A stretch of DNA of 64,000 bases from Streptomyces caatingaensis (GTDB lineage Bacteria > Actinomycetota > Actinomycetes > Streptomycetales > Streptomycetaceae): assembly GCF_001187435.1 (NCBI RefSeq), contig NZ_LFXA01000009.1, positions 682,001 through 746,000 of the forward strand, given 5' to 3'. Numbering within the stretch: position 1 is the stretch's first letter; each line of letters starts with the position of its first letter. Below, piece by piece: positions 42,428 through 50,438 of this stretch. Below the pieces are notes generated by a model. It was given only the letters and a program-made list of their open reading frames with translations, was not told the origin of the DNA and searched no databases. A program made the position numbers and the translations under genes.

Positions 42428-43771
42428 GTGAGGACACTGACGCTCAGTGACACGGAACTGGCCGCACGCATCCGCCTGGCGTGCGAGGAACGCGGCTGGG
42501 GGCCGTCTCAGCTGGCCCGCCGACTGGGCATTCTCGAAGGACGCGGTCCCAAAGGGCTCGACCGCAAGTCCGCTTGGCGCTGGATGGAAGCCAAGCGACG
42601 ACCGGAGTACTGGCTGCCGTACATCGATCGCCTTCTCGAACTGGGGTTAGACCAGGCCGGAGTGACGGAATCAGATCACCCAGGCCCACAACCCGCGGAT
42701 ACCGTGGGATCACTCATCCAGTTGGGGGTGCGAGACGTGCAACGCCGGAGGTTCCTGGCCGCGACCAGCGGATACGCTCTCAGCGCGCTCGCGCTGCCCG
42801 ACCTCGACGCCATCACCCGGCGCGTCCGCTCGGCCCCGGCCGGAGCCGTACGGGTCGGCAAGGGTGAAGTCGCGGCCGTCAAGCAGATGGTCCAGGCCCT
42901 CGGCGACGCCGCCGCGGAGCTCGGTGGCGGACACGCCCGTCACCTGGCCGTCCGGTACCTCACCGACGACGTGGCCCCGTGGCTGAACGGGAAGTACACC
43001 GAGGCCACCGGCCGCGAGCTGTTCGCCGCCACCTCCCAGCTCGTCCACCTCGCCGGCTGGATGGCCCAGGACGAAGGCAACGACCCCGAACACCAGGGCC
43101 GGGCCCAGCAGTACTACGCGCACGCCTACCGCCTCGCCGCCGAAGCCAAGGACCCCGAGCTGGCCGCTACCGCCTTGCGCGGCCTGGCCGTTCAGACCAT
43201 GGACCTCGGCCCCAAGCACCGCGCGGTCGCCCTGCGGCTGTCCGAGAAATGTGTGGAGTACGCCAAGGACATCTCGGACCCGCGGGTGGTCGCCTACTAC
43301 GAGATCACGCTCGCCGACGCCGCCGCCCTCGACGGCGACCGCCGCCTGGCCACCCGCTCCCTCACCACGTCCCAGACCGCCATCGAACGCGCGACGAGCG
43401 GGCCCGGCGAGTCGTGGGCCTCGCACTTCAGCCACGGCCGGTGGGCCTACACAGCCGGGATGATCCACGCCAAGATGGGCGACCTCGACGGCGCCGAGGA
43501 ACACCTCCGCCAGGCCCTGGAGATCCACGGCCTCGACCGCCGCCGGTCCCGCGCCAGCGTCCTCGGCCACCTCGGCGAGATCCACCTCCGCCAAGGCGAC
43601 CTCGACGGAGCCCTGGCCACCTGGACCGAATTCCTCGACTGCGCGGAAGGCGTCCGCTCCGTGAAGGTCCTCGACGCCGCCCAGAACATGCAGGTCCGGC
43701 TGGAGCGGTACAAGAGTGTCGCCGAGGCGGAGCAGCTACGGCAGCGGGCCGCACACCTTACCGGCGGGTGA
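42428..43771 (+). CDS. XRE-type helix-turn-helix regulator with TPR domain, lasso-cluster linked
   Basis: A 447-aa regulator. An N-terminal helix-turn-helix (TELAARIRLACEERGWGPSQLARRLGI) is followed by a long helical C-terminus with TPR repeats (for example WAYTAGMIHAKMGDLDGAEEHLRQALEIHGLDRRRSRASVLGHLGEIHLRQGDLDGALATW). Such proteins often sense a peptide or small ligand. GTG 42428 has AGGAGGGG upstream. An ATG at 42365, also with a good site, would translate the phased repeats into a WASVGPVWARVG-type extension. A TTA codon at 42647 (residue 74) suggests bldA control. Its 3' end overlaps the relaxase 3' end by 14 bases. Confidence 0.85.
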   Translation: MRTLTLSDTELAARIRLACEERGWGPSQLARRLGILEGRGPKGLDRKSAWRWMEAKRRPEYWLPYIDRLLELGLDQAGVTESDHPGPQPADTVGSLIQLGVRDVQRRRFLAATSGYALSALALPDLDAITRRVRSAPAGAVRVGKGEVAAVKQMVQALGDAAAELGGGHARHLAVRYLTDDVAPWLNGKYTEATGRELFAATSQLVHLAGWMAQDEGNDPEHQGRAQQYYAHAYRLAAEAKDPELAATALRGLAVQTMDLGPKHRAVALRLSEKCVEYAKDISDPRVVAYYEITLADAAALDGDRRLATRSLTTSQTAIERATSGPGESWASHFSHGRWAYTAGMIHAKMGDLDGAEEHLRQALEIHGLDRRRSRASVLGHLGEIHLRQGDLDGALATWTEFLDCAEGVRSVKVLDAAQNMQVRLERYKSVAEAEQLRQRAAHLTGG

Positions 43772-45467
43772 CCGTTCGCCCGCGGCCGTCGGGCCTTGTA
43801 TCCACCGTTGCGGCCGTAGATCGCGGCGGCACGGTGGACATGGCCGGTATGCCGCCGACAGCGCTTCGCCTACGCGCTGCCTGACTGCGTCTGCTCGGCC
43901 GAGTGGTGATGCGCCAGTTGAGCACTTCGGCAGGACGCTCGGCGGTGCCGAGTTCTCGGTGGGAACCGACTTCGGCCAGGAGGCGGCGGGGGTTGTGGCC
44001 GGCTGTCTCGGCGCGGGCCAGGGTGGTGGTGAGGGCGGCCCAGGCGGGATCGGCCAGGACACGGTCGGCGTGGTCGGGGAGAGCGGCGCGAAGGTCCTGT
44101 TCGAAACGATGGGCAGTCGTGGCGCGCGGAGCGCGTCGGGCGAGGTCCGCCAGGACTGGCTCGGCTGCTTGGCGGTAGCCCGCTTCCAGGTGACGGAAGG
44201 ACTGCTCGGCCGCTGCGGCCTGTTGCTCGTGGCCGCGCTGCTCGTGCCACTTGGCGGCTGCGCGGGCCAGTTGGAGAGCGGCGAATATCAGGGCGACGGC
44301 GAGTCCTCCCGGTTCGTGGGTGGCGTAGGCGAGTTCCTTGGCGGCTTCGCGCAGGGCGGAGGCGGCTTGGTGGTCGGCACGGATCGCTGAACGGCGGGCC
44401 CGGTTGAACGCTGCGGCTGCTGCTTGCAGTTCGGATTGGTGCGGCCCGTGCGTGACGCGGGCCAGGTTGTGCAGGGCGTCGCCGAAGGCTTCCAGATGTC
44501 CCTGGGCCCCGGCGTCATCATCCGAGTCGAGAACCGTATGGGCCGCGCGCACGGCGCTTTCGACGCGGCGCCAGGACGTGTTGGGGTCCGCCATGTGCTG
44601 TGGCCGGTTGGCCACATGCTGGGTGGCGAGGCGTTCGCGGAGGCGGTTGATGGACAGGTCGGGGGCGAGTTTGGAGCCGCCGTACCAGACTGGTTCGCCG
44701 CTCGCGTTGGTGTCGCCTGGGGCGGCCAGGCTGTAGCCGATCACGTCGCCGGTCTCAGGGCCGAGGCGGGTTTTGACCTTGATGCCGAGAGACTGCAGCA
44801 CGGTGAAGTAGTCGGTCTCCGTGCGTACCGCGGCAGCGACCGCGTACGCCTGCTCGCGTAGCCACTGCCGCGCGGTGACGCTCTGGCCTTGGCGGTCGGC
44901 TTTGGCCCGCTCGGCGCCGGTGGGTGTGCGAGGTGCCGTGAGGTCGCCGGACTTGAGGCGGCGCAGCCCGAACTCGGCCTCGATCTTGCGGCATTCCTGC
45001 TGGGCCCGCCACCCGTCGCGGTGGGTGCGGGGGCGGCGGCCGTCGGCGCGGACGGTGGTGGCGAGGATGTGGATGTGGTCGTCCGCGTGCCGCACCGCGA
45101 TCCACCGGCATGCCTTCTCGTCTCCTTCGGGCGCGATGCCCGTGGCGGCCACGACGCGGCGGGCGACCTCGGCCCACTCGGCGTCGGTGAGGTAGCGGTC
45201 GCCGGGCGCAGTGCGGACCGGGCAGTGCCACACGTGCTTCGGTGGTTTCCGGCCTCCCAGTTCACGGGCGCGCAGGTCGACGTGGTGGTCGAGGCGCTGG
45301 GCGAGCTGGGTGTAGGTGGCGTCGGGGTCACGACCGGGATCGGGGGCGCCGGCCATGTCCCAGGCGGCGACGATGTGAGGGTCGGTGTGTTCGTCGCGTC
45401 GTCCCTTGCCGAAGAGGTAGACGATCAGTCCGCGGGTGTCGGATCCGGTGGAGACGTCAGGCACCAT
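43758..45467 (-). CDS. Relaxase/mobilization nuclease
   Basis: A 569-aa nicking enzyme that starts conjugal DNA transfer at oriT. The N-terminus has the Streptomyces-type YLFGKGRRDEHTDPHIVAAWD and HVWHCPVRTAPGDRYLTDAEW. The three-histidine metal motif is RHADDHIHILAT near residue 130. The remainder is helical and Ala/Arg-rich, probably a DNA- or coupling-protein contact region. The start overlaps the mobC stop by 11 bases. It needs a helper conjugation system, as no coupling ATPase is visible in the element. Confidence 0.88.
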   Translation of the reverse strand: MVPDVSTGSDTRGLIVYLFGKGRRDEHTDPHIVAAWDMAGAPDPGRDPDATYTQLAQRLDHHVDLRARELGGRKPPKHVWHCPVRTAPGDRYLTDAEWAEVARRVVAATGIAPEGDEKACRWIAVRHADDHIHILATTVRADGRRPRTHRDGWRAQQECRKIEAEFGLRRLKSGDLTAPRTPTGAERAKADRQGQSVTARQWLREQAYAVAAAVRTETDYFTVLQSLGIKVKTRLGPETGDVIGYSLAAPGDTNASGEPVWYGGSKLAPDLSINRLRERLATQHVANRPQHMADPNTSWRRVESAVRAAHTVLDSDDDAGAQGHLEAFGDALHNLARVTHGPHQSELQAAAAAFNRARRSAIRADHQAASALREAAKELAYATHEPGGLAVALIFAALQLARAAAKWHEQRGHEQQAAAAEQSFRHLEAGYRQAAEPVLADLARRAPRATTAHRFEQDLRAALPDHADRVLADPAWAALTTTLARAETAGHNPRRLLAEVGSHRELGTAERPAEVLNWRITTRPSRRSQAARRRSAVGGIPAMSTVPPRSTAATVDTRPDGRGRTVTRR

Positions 45468-46152
45468 GCGCGATGCCCTCCGCCAAGAGCTGGTCTATCA
45501 GCCGGTAACTGCTCTCGGTCGTCTGCTCGACGCGGGCCAATACGGCGTCGGCGTGCTCGGGAACAGTGCCTCGGTGGATGGCTCCGGTGACCTGGTTGAG
45601 GTTGTTGCCTATGCGGTTCAGCGCGACGGTGTGCGCCTCGATGGCCTCGATCAGCGGACGGATGGGATCGTCCTCCGGGCTGCCGTGCAGGCTTGTACGG
45701 CCGAGGGCTACGGCGAGCGCGGCGTCGCCGACGAACCCGGGGAACTTCTGGCCACGCTGCTGGGCGGCGGCGGTGATCAGGCGGACCGCGGTCGGGGTGA
45801 AGCGGATGGTCTTCTCCTGATCGCGTTTCTCGACGGTGCGCTTGCGGTTCATCAATGCGGGCAGCGTCGGGGCGTCGACGTCGCGCCAGGACGGCTGCTC
45901 GGCGTACGCGGGGTTGTCGGAGTGCGGATCGGCGCGCGGGGCGGAGTCGACGATGGGCGTGATGTCGGCCTCAGCCGTGCCCTCTTCCGGCTCGGGCGCC
46001 CCCTGGCGCCCGGCCTCCTCCGCCACCCCTGGGGCGGGGGCAAGCGCGGACGAAACCTCGTTAGAGGCTCGTTCGCTCCAGCTTGCTGCTGATCGACGGA
46101 CCAGGCCGAACAGTCCCCTGCGGCGGTGGGACAAGGTGTCGTTGTCGTGCAT
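45457..46152 (-). CDS. MobC-like relaxosome accessory protein
   Basis: A 231-aa protein. The C-terminal half shows the MobC pattern: a ribbon-helix-helix-like segment KTIRFTPTAVRLITAAAQQRGQKFPGFVGDAAL, then EAHTVALNRIGNNLNQVTGAIHRG. The N-terminal 100 residues are acidic, Pro-rich and probably disordered. It would help the relaxase bind oriT. ATG 46152 follows GGAG. It is coupled to the relaxase by overlap. Confidence 0.85.
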   Translation of the reverse strand: MHDNDTLSHRRRGLFGLVRRSAASWSERASNEVSSALAPAPGVAEEAGRQGAPEPEEGTAEADITPIVDSAPRADPHSDNPAYAEQPSWRDVDAPTLPALMNRKRTVEKRDQEKTIRFTPTAVRLITAAAQQRGQKFPGFVGDAALAVALGRTSLHGSPEDDPIRPLIEAIEAHTVALNRIGNNLNQVTGAIHRGTVPEHADAVLARVEQTTESSYRLIDQLLAEGIAHGA

Positions 46153-46190
46153 GGTGGTGCTCCAGCGGGGTGCGTGCAGGGCTTTGTTGC

Positions 46191-46208
46191 GTCCGTCGCG
46201 TCCGTCGC
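46191..46208. repeat. Tandem 9-bp repeat upstream of mobC
   Basis: GTCCGTCGC occurs twice in tandem (46191-46199 and 46200-46208), within a 180-base region where the GTCCGTC word recurs in both orientations. It is part of the candidate oriT region. Confidence 0.7.
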
Positions 46209-46271
46209 AGGGCTGGTCAGGGCAGGTACGGACTCGGCTGTGGGTACGGAGAGATCCGTCTTGGCCAAGAG

Positions 46272-46305
46272 GTCCGTCCCCGCGCTGACCTGCGCGGGGA
46301 CGGAC
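46272..46305. repeat. Perfect 14-bp inverted repeat, candidate oriT or terminator
   Basis: Bases 46272-46285 and 46292-46305 form a perfect 14-bp stem with a 6-base spacer in the gap between the DUF3631 gene and mobC. It could be the terminator of the DUF3631 gene or the inverted repeat of an origin of transfer, which usually lies just upstream of mobC. Confidence 0.6.
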
Positions 46306-46334
46306 GCGACGGACTGAGACGGACCCGGGGTGGG

Positions 46335-47891
46335 TCAGCGGGCGCGCTTGGGGCCAGCGGTGCCGCCGGGCGGGCCGATGGGAAGCGACCCTGCCGGTGT
46401 GGTGGGCGGCGTGCCCCGGGCCGGGCATACGGGCGCGGGAGCCTCCTGCGACGGTTCGGGGCAATAACGCGCCCAGACATCGAGGAACCTGTTGCGCATG
46501 TACGCTTTGGCCTGCTTGCCGTTTTCGAAGCGGTAGTTGGCCGGGCTGATGTCGAAGTCCCGCAGGAGGTTGGCCAAGTGGTAGGCGTTCAGGCCCTTGG
46601 TGCCGTACTCCGGCCACGGGGATTCGGTATCCGTGATGAGAGCCGCCAGCAGGTCCTGGGTACGCAGGGCCTCTTTGTTGCCCTCCTGTTCGAAGATGCG
46701 GCGTATGTCGCGCAGCAGCCGCGTCTTCAAGGTGGTCTGCTCGTCCTGGACGACCTCGTGCCGGGTCATCGCCAAGCAGGCGGCACGGGCCTGGGCGGGC
46801 CAGTGACCGCCGGCCAGGTCGGCGACGATGATCAGGGGCTCCCAGGTGTCCGCGGCGCGGTCCTCGACCGGCATCCTGGGCACCAGGCGAGCGGCGGTGC
46901 CACGGAGCGGGCCCAGCCATGCGGTCAGCCGGTCGCGCAGCGCGTTCAACTCGGGCACGGAGTACCGCGAGCGAGACGGGATGATCCGCTCGCCGGGCTT
47001 GCGCTTCTGCATGCGGATCACGACCGCCCTGTCCATGATCGTGTCCGGCAGGTCGCCGATCCCGGCGAGCGCGGCCATCGCGAAGGTGGGAAATGCGGTC
47101 GGCTTGTGTTCCGGCCCCGAGATCCGCCAGGCGGGCCGGTTGCGCTGGTGCCCGGCATTCAGCAGCCCGCGCAGGTCCTCTTTCTCACCCGCCTTGGGGC
47201 CGAAGATGGTGTCGGCCTCGTCCACCAGCAGCGTCGGCGGGTTCTTGCCGATGACGCGGAAGACCACCGCCGGGGACGTGTTCACCGTCATCATCGGCTG
47301 GTACACGGTCTCGTGAAGTACGTCCAGGACACGGGACTTTCCGCACCCCTTGGTCGGCCCGACCACCGCCAGGCGGGGTGCGTGCTGGAGGGCAGGCTGG
47401 ATGTGGCTGGCCGTCACCCACAACGTGACCGCAGTCAACGCCTCTTCGCTCGGCAGCACTATGTACCGACCTATCGCCGCACGTAGCTCGTCCAGCAGCA
47501 CGGCTCCTTTGTCGGCCGCCTCGCCGCTCTCGTCGGTGCGGTCCCCGGTCCCCGATCCGCTGCCGGGGGCGGCGGTCTCCGCAGAGTCGTGGGGACCGTG
47601 GTCCCCGCCACCTGCTTGGAGCGTGGCCGGCGCGTCCGGAATTCGGGGACCGGATCCGGGGACGGGCTGACCGGAACTCTCCGCCTGGTCCTCGACCGGA
47701 ATCCCCGTCCGAGCATCGCCGACAGGCTGGCCCGTCCCCTCCGGCGCCTGGTCCGTAGCGCGTGTGGCAGGGGACCGCGACCCCGCTTGGTCCGCGTTGC
47801 GCCAAGGGATGCCCTGGCCGGGGACCGCGACCTCCGGCCATACGACTCCGGGGGAGGTGTTCGATGGGATCGGGGACATAGAGTCCTCCAT
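46335..47891 (-). CDS. DUF3631-type P-loop ATPase of the element
   Basis: A 518-aa protein. The N-terminal 130 residues are low-complexity Gly/Pro/Asp/Ser. A P-loop ATPase follows, with Walker A VVGPTKGCGKS and Walker B TLLVDEADTIFG. The DUF3631 C-terminal module (NRPAWRISGPEHKPTAFPTFAMAALAGIGDLPDTIMDRAVVIRMQKRKPGE) is as in phage and mobile-element helicase-like proteins. It may act in element replication or initiation. ATG 47891 and ATG 47879 (GGAGG 5 bases upstream) are both plausible. It ends 182 bases before mobC. Confidence 0.85.
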   Translation of the reverse strand: MEDSMSPIPSNTSPGVVWPEVAVPGQGIPWRNADQAGSRSPATRATDQAPEGTGQPVGDARTGIPVEDQAESSGQPVPGSGPRIPDAPATLQAGGGDHGPHDSAETAAPGSGSGTGDRTDESGEAADKGAVLLDELRAAIGRYIVLPSEEALTAVTLWVTASHIQPALQHAPRLAVVGPTKGCGKSRVLDVLHETVYQPMMTVNTSPAVVFRVIGKNPPTLLVDEADTIFGPKAGEKEDLRGLLNAGHQRNRPAWRISGPEHKPTAFPTFAMAALAGIGDLPDTIMDRAVVIRMQKRKPGERIIPSRSRYSVPELNALRDRLTAWLGPLRGTAARLVPRMPVEDRAADTWEPLIIVADLAGGHWPAQARAACLAMTRHEVVQDEQTTLKTRLLRDIRRIFEQEGNKEALRTQDLLAALITDTESPWPEYGTKGLNAYHLANLLRDFDISPANYRFENGKQAKAYMRNRFLDVWARYCPEPSQEAPAPVCPARGTPPTTPAGSLPIGPPGGTAGPKRAR

Positions 47892-48039
47892 AGATGTTCC
47901 TCTCTGGTGAGGGGCAGGACGGGCAAGGTCCCGTCCCTCAGCGGTTCGATCGTTCAGGTAAGGGCGATGGGTTGAGGAATCCTCGGCCCTCGGCGTTGGC
48001 GCGCCGGGGGCCGATGCCATGTCCGGGGCTGTCGGCGTC

Positions 48040-48234
48040 TCATACGGCAAGGCCCCACTCGTCCTGGCCCTGAGCCAGGGTCTGCTCATAGCGCAGCAGC
48101 TCGGCTTCGGCGTACAGCACACACTTCCCGATCTTGACGCCGCGCGGCCCCTTCCCCGCCTGGCGCCAGTAGCGGACCGTGCTCTCCGCTGTGCGGTAGC
48201 GCTCGGCAACCTCAGCGGTGGTCAGATATCCCAT
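48040..48234 (-). CDS. Excisionase-like small helix-turn-helix protein
   Basis: A 64-aa MerR/Xis-like winged-helix protein: LTTAEVAERYRTAESTVRYWRQAGKGPRGVKIGKCVLYAEAELLRYEQ. This is the usual excisionase form of Streptomyces integrative elements, steering the integrase to excision. ATG 48234 follows GGGAAGG. It is divergent from the XRE gene. Confidence 0.85.
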   Translation of the reverse strand: MGYLTTAEVAERYRTAESTVRYWRQAGKGPRGVKIGKCVLYAEAELLRYEQTLAQGQDEWGLAV

Positions 48235-48356
48235 GCGGCCTTCCCAATCGACTAGACGACGTTTCGGTATGCATAGATGTACTCGGCGATCGCCGGTTAG
48301 CCAAATCGGGTAGGTCATGTTTCAATCCGGATAGCGACGGTCGATGAGGGAGCGCG

Positions 48357-48860
48357 ATGACAGACGACAAGGCAGGCGGCGGCGAAGTGCCGCTGCTCTA
48401 CAGCGAGGGCAACATCGCGGCGCGGGTAGCGCTGGAGCGCGAGGTCCGAGGGTGGAGCACGACGGAACTTGCGGAGCGGGTGACCAAGGCCGGCGTCAAG
48501 CTGAACCAGACCGCTGTCTGGCGGATCGAGAACGGCACCCCACGCCGCCGCATCAACGTCGACGAGGCGCTCGCCTTCGCGCGCGTCTTCGAGCTGCCTC
48601 TCGAAGAGCTCATGTCCCCGCCCCTGGAGGGGCTGGACGTCAATGGTCGGCGGCTCGTGCAGGAAGCCGTCGAGGCGTACTACGAGACACGCGACGCTGA
48701 AGACCGCCTGCACCACGCCGTCGTCGCAGTCGCCGAGCACATCCAGGCCCAGCCCGACAGTTCACGGGCCATGCACGAACAGTGCCTTCGCCTCATGGGC
48801 GACGAGCACGACGCCCGCAGCCTCACCGAGCACATCGAGGCCGGCGGCTATCACCACTGA
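48357..48860 (+). CDS. XRE-family regulator of the integration module
   Basis: A 167-aa protein with an N-terminal Cro/C1 helix-turn-helix (NIAARVALEREVRGWSTTELAERVTKAGVKLNQTAVWRIENG) and an acidic helical C-terminus with many histidines near the end. It lies 20 bases upstream of the integrase and divergent from xis, so it probably switches between integrated and excised states. The HTH reads as a DNA-binding repressor, with no metal or ligand site evident. Confidence 0.85.
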   Translation: MTDDKAGGGEVPLLYSEGNIAARVALEREVRGWSTTELAERVTKAGVKLNQTAVWRIENGTPRRRINVDEALAFARVFELPLEELMSPPLEGLDVNGRRLVQEAVEAYYETRDAEDRLHHAVVAVAEHIQAQPDSSRAMHEQCLRLMGDEHDARSLTEHIEAGGYHH

Positions 48861-48880
48861 TCCTCCGGGAGGAACCCCAC

Positions 48881-50035
48881 TTGGCCAACATCCAGAAGCG
48901 CCCCAACGGCAAATGGCGTGCCCGCTACCGCGACCTCGACGGCAAGGAGCACGCCCGTCACTTCGACCGCAAGCTCGATGCCCAGCGCTGGCTCGACGAG
49001 GTCACCACGAGCATGGTCACCGGCCAGTACGTCGACCCCCGCGCTGGCCGAATAACCCTCGAAGCCTTCGCCGCGAAGTGGCAGGGGGCGGCGATCGCAG
49101 GCGAGGCGGTCACGCGGATCACCGACAACGCCCTCCGTGTCCACATCATCCCGGCGCTGGGCTCCCGGCCGATGGCGGCGATCCGGCGCCACGACATCCA
49201 GGTGATGTTCAAGAAGCTGGCCGAGCAGCTCGGCCCGGGAAGCGTCCGCAACGTCTACGACGTCCTCGTGCGGCTGATGACCGCCGCCGTCGAGGACAAG
49301 GTCATACCGGCCAGCCCCTGTCGCCGCATCACGCTGCCGCCAATGCCGGACGAGGAGATCGTGCCGCCCACGGTCGCGCAGGTGCAGCAGATGGTGGACA
49401 CGATGCCGTCGTATCTGTCGGCGGCCGTCGTGCTGCTGGCCGGATCCGGTCTCCGTATCGGGGAGGTGCTCGGTCTCAAGGTCTCCGACATCGACTTCAA
49501 GCGCGGGACCGTGCGCGTGGAGCGGCAGCGCAACCAGGCCGGGGCAATCTGCCCGCCCAAGACGGCCAAGTCCCGCCGTACCGTGCCCATCGGTGAGGTG
49601 GTGACGGACGCTCTGATCGACCACCTGGCCAAGCGGCCCTCCAAGGGGTGGCTCTTCACGATGGAGGAGGGGGCTCCACTTACCTACCGCCGCTGGAAGA
49701 ACGAGTGGAACTGCGCACGGAAGGCGCTCCAAGAGGCCGAGAACAAGGCGGCCGAGCAGGAGAGGCGCGAACGCGTCGAACTGCCGCACCTGGTGACCCA
49801 CGACCTGCGGCACTTCTTCGCCTCGGCGGTCATCGCCGGAGGCGCCAGCGTCAAGCAGGTGCAGGTGGTCCTCGGCCACGCCTCCGCGGTCATCACCCTG
49901 CGGATCTATGCGCACTTGTGGCCCGGCGAAGACGACCGCACCCGGTCCGTCATGGACTCCGTGCTCGGAGTCCTGCGGACCGGGTGCGGACCGGCTGACC
50001 CTGCGGAGAAAGAAACCGCAGGTCACATGGCTTAA
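48881..50035 (+). CDS. int: Site-specific tyrosine integrase
   Basis: A 384-aa tyrosine recombinase. An N-terminal arm-binding AP2-like region (RPNGKWRARYRDLDGKEHARHFDRKLDAQRWLDE) and a core-binding SAM-like domain (about 65-160) precede the catalytic domain. Arg I is in GSGLRIGEVL, His-x-x-Arg is THDLRHFFAS, VLGHAS carries the next His, and the nucleophile is Tyr in ITLRIYAHLW. TTG 48881 follows GGGAGGA. Its stop lies 7 bases from the right att repeat, tail to tail with sodN. It should recombine the 20-bp sodN 3'-end core. Confidence 0.93.
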   Translation: MANIQKRPNGKWRARYRDLDGKEHARHFDRKLDAQRWLDEVTTSMVTGQYVDPRAGRITLEAFAAKWQGAAIAGEAVTRITDNALRVHIIPALGSRPMAAIRRHDIQVMFKKLAEQLGPGSVRNVYDVLVRLMTAAVEDKVIPASPCRRITLPPMPDEEIVPPTVAQVQQMVDTMPSYLSAAVVLLAGSGLRIGEVLGLKVSDIDFKRGTVRVERQRNQAGAICPPKTAKSRRTVPIGEVVTDALIDHLAKRPSKGWLFTMEEGAPLTYRRWKNEWNCARKALQEAENKAAEQERRERVELPHLVTHDLRHFFASAVIAGGASVKQVQVVLGHASAVITLRIYAHLWPGEDDRTRSVMDSVLGVLRTGCGPADPAEKETAGHMA

Positions 50036-50041
50036 GCCAAG

Positions 50042-50061
50042 GTCAGGCCTTCTTCGTCTCC
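50042..50061. repeat. attR: attR: 20-bp direct repeat within the sodN 3' end
   Basis: GTCAGGCCTTCTTCGTCTCC, identical to 36685-36704, covers the final codons and stop of sodN. Integration here leaves the sodN protein unchanged. Confidence 0.9.
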
Positions 50062-50438
50062 CAGAAGATGCGGTCGATCTCGGCGATGAGCTCCAGCGCC
50101 TTCTCGCCCGTCTTCGGGTCGGTCGACGCCTTGGCGGCGCTCAGGGCCTTCAGGGTGTCATTGACCAGCTGGTGCAGCTGGGGGTACTTCTCGAAGTGCG
50201 GGGGCTTGAAGTAGTCGCTCCACAGCACCGAGACGTGGTGCTTGGCCAGCTCCGCGCGCTGCTCCTTGATGACGGTGGCGCGGGCGCGGAAGTGGGGGTC
50301 CTCGTTGGCCTGGTACTTCTCCTGGATGGCCTTGACCGACTCGGCCTCGACGCGTGCCTGGGCCGGGTCGTACACGCCGCAGGGGAGGTCGCAGTGGGCG
50401 CTGACCTTCACCTTGGGGGCGAACAGGCGGGAAAGCAT
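50043..50438 (-). CDS. sodN: Nickel-containing superoxide dismutase SodN
   Basis: Cytoplasmic Ni-SOD converting superoxide to H2O2 and O2. The 131-aa precursor has a 14-residue leader (MLSRLFAPKVKVSA) that is removed by SodX to expose the nickel hook HCDLPCGVYDP (His1, Cys2, Cys6). The remaining four-helix bundle sequence is typical (HVSVLWSDYFKPPHFEKYPQLHQLVND). In Streptomyces it is repressed by the Fur-family Nur with nickel; I did not identify a Nur box with confidence. Its last codons are the att core of the integrated element, which now replaces the native 3' UTR. Confidence 0.96.
   Translation of the reverse strand: MLSRLFAPKVKVSAHCDLPCGVYDPAQARVEAESVKAIQEKYQANEDPHFRARATVIKEQRAELAKHHVSVLWSDYFKPPHFEKYPQLHQLVNDTLKALSAAKASTDPKTGEKALELIAEIDRIFWETKKA

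Larger units (their letters stand above)
36685..50061. mobile_element. Integrative mobilizable element inserted at the 3' end of sodN
   Basis: A 13.4 kb element bounded by perfect 20-bp direct repeats, with a tyrosine integrase at the right end (stop 7 bases from the right att copy), a Xis-like protein, an XRE regulator, MobC plus relaxase, and a DUF3631-type ATPase. No FtsK/TraSA-like translocase and no type IV secretion genes are seen, so it is best called mobilizable rather than self-transmissible. Cargo is a lasso-peptide cluster with its regulator. The left third holds two small coupled genes and two noncoding stretches. Confidence 0.88.

Noticed and set aside
36685..50061. Self-transmissible AICE (pSAM2 type)
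   Set aside because: No FtsK/SpoIIIE-like TraSA translocase or spread genes are visible; a MobC-relaxase pair indicates mobilization instead.
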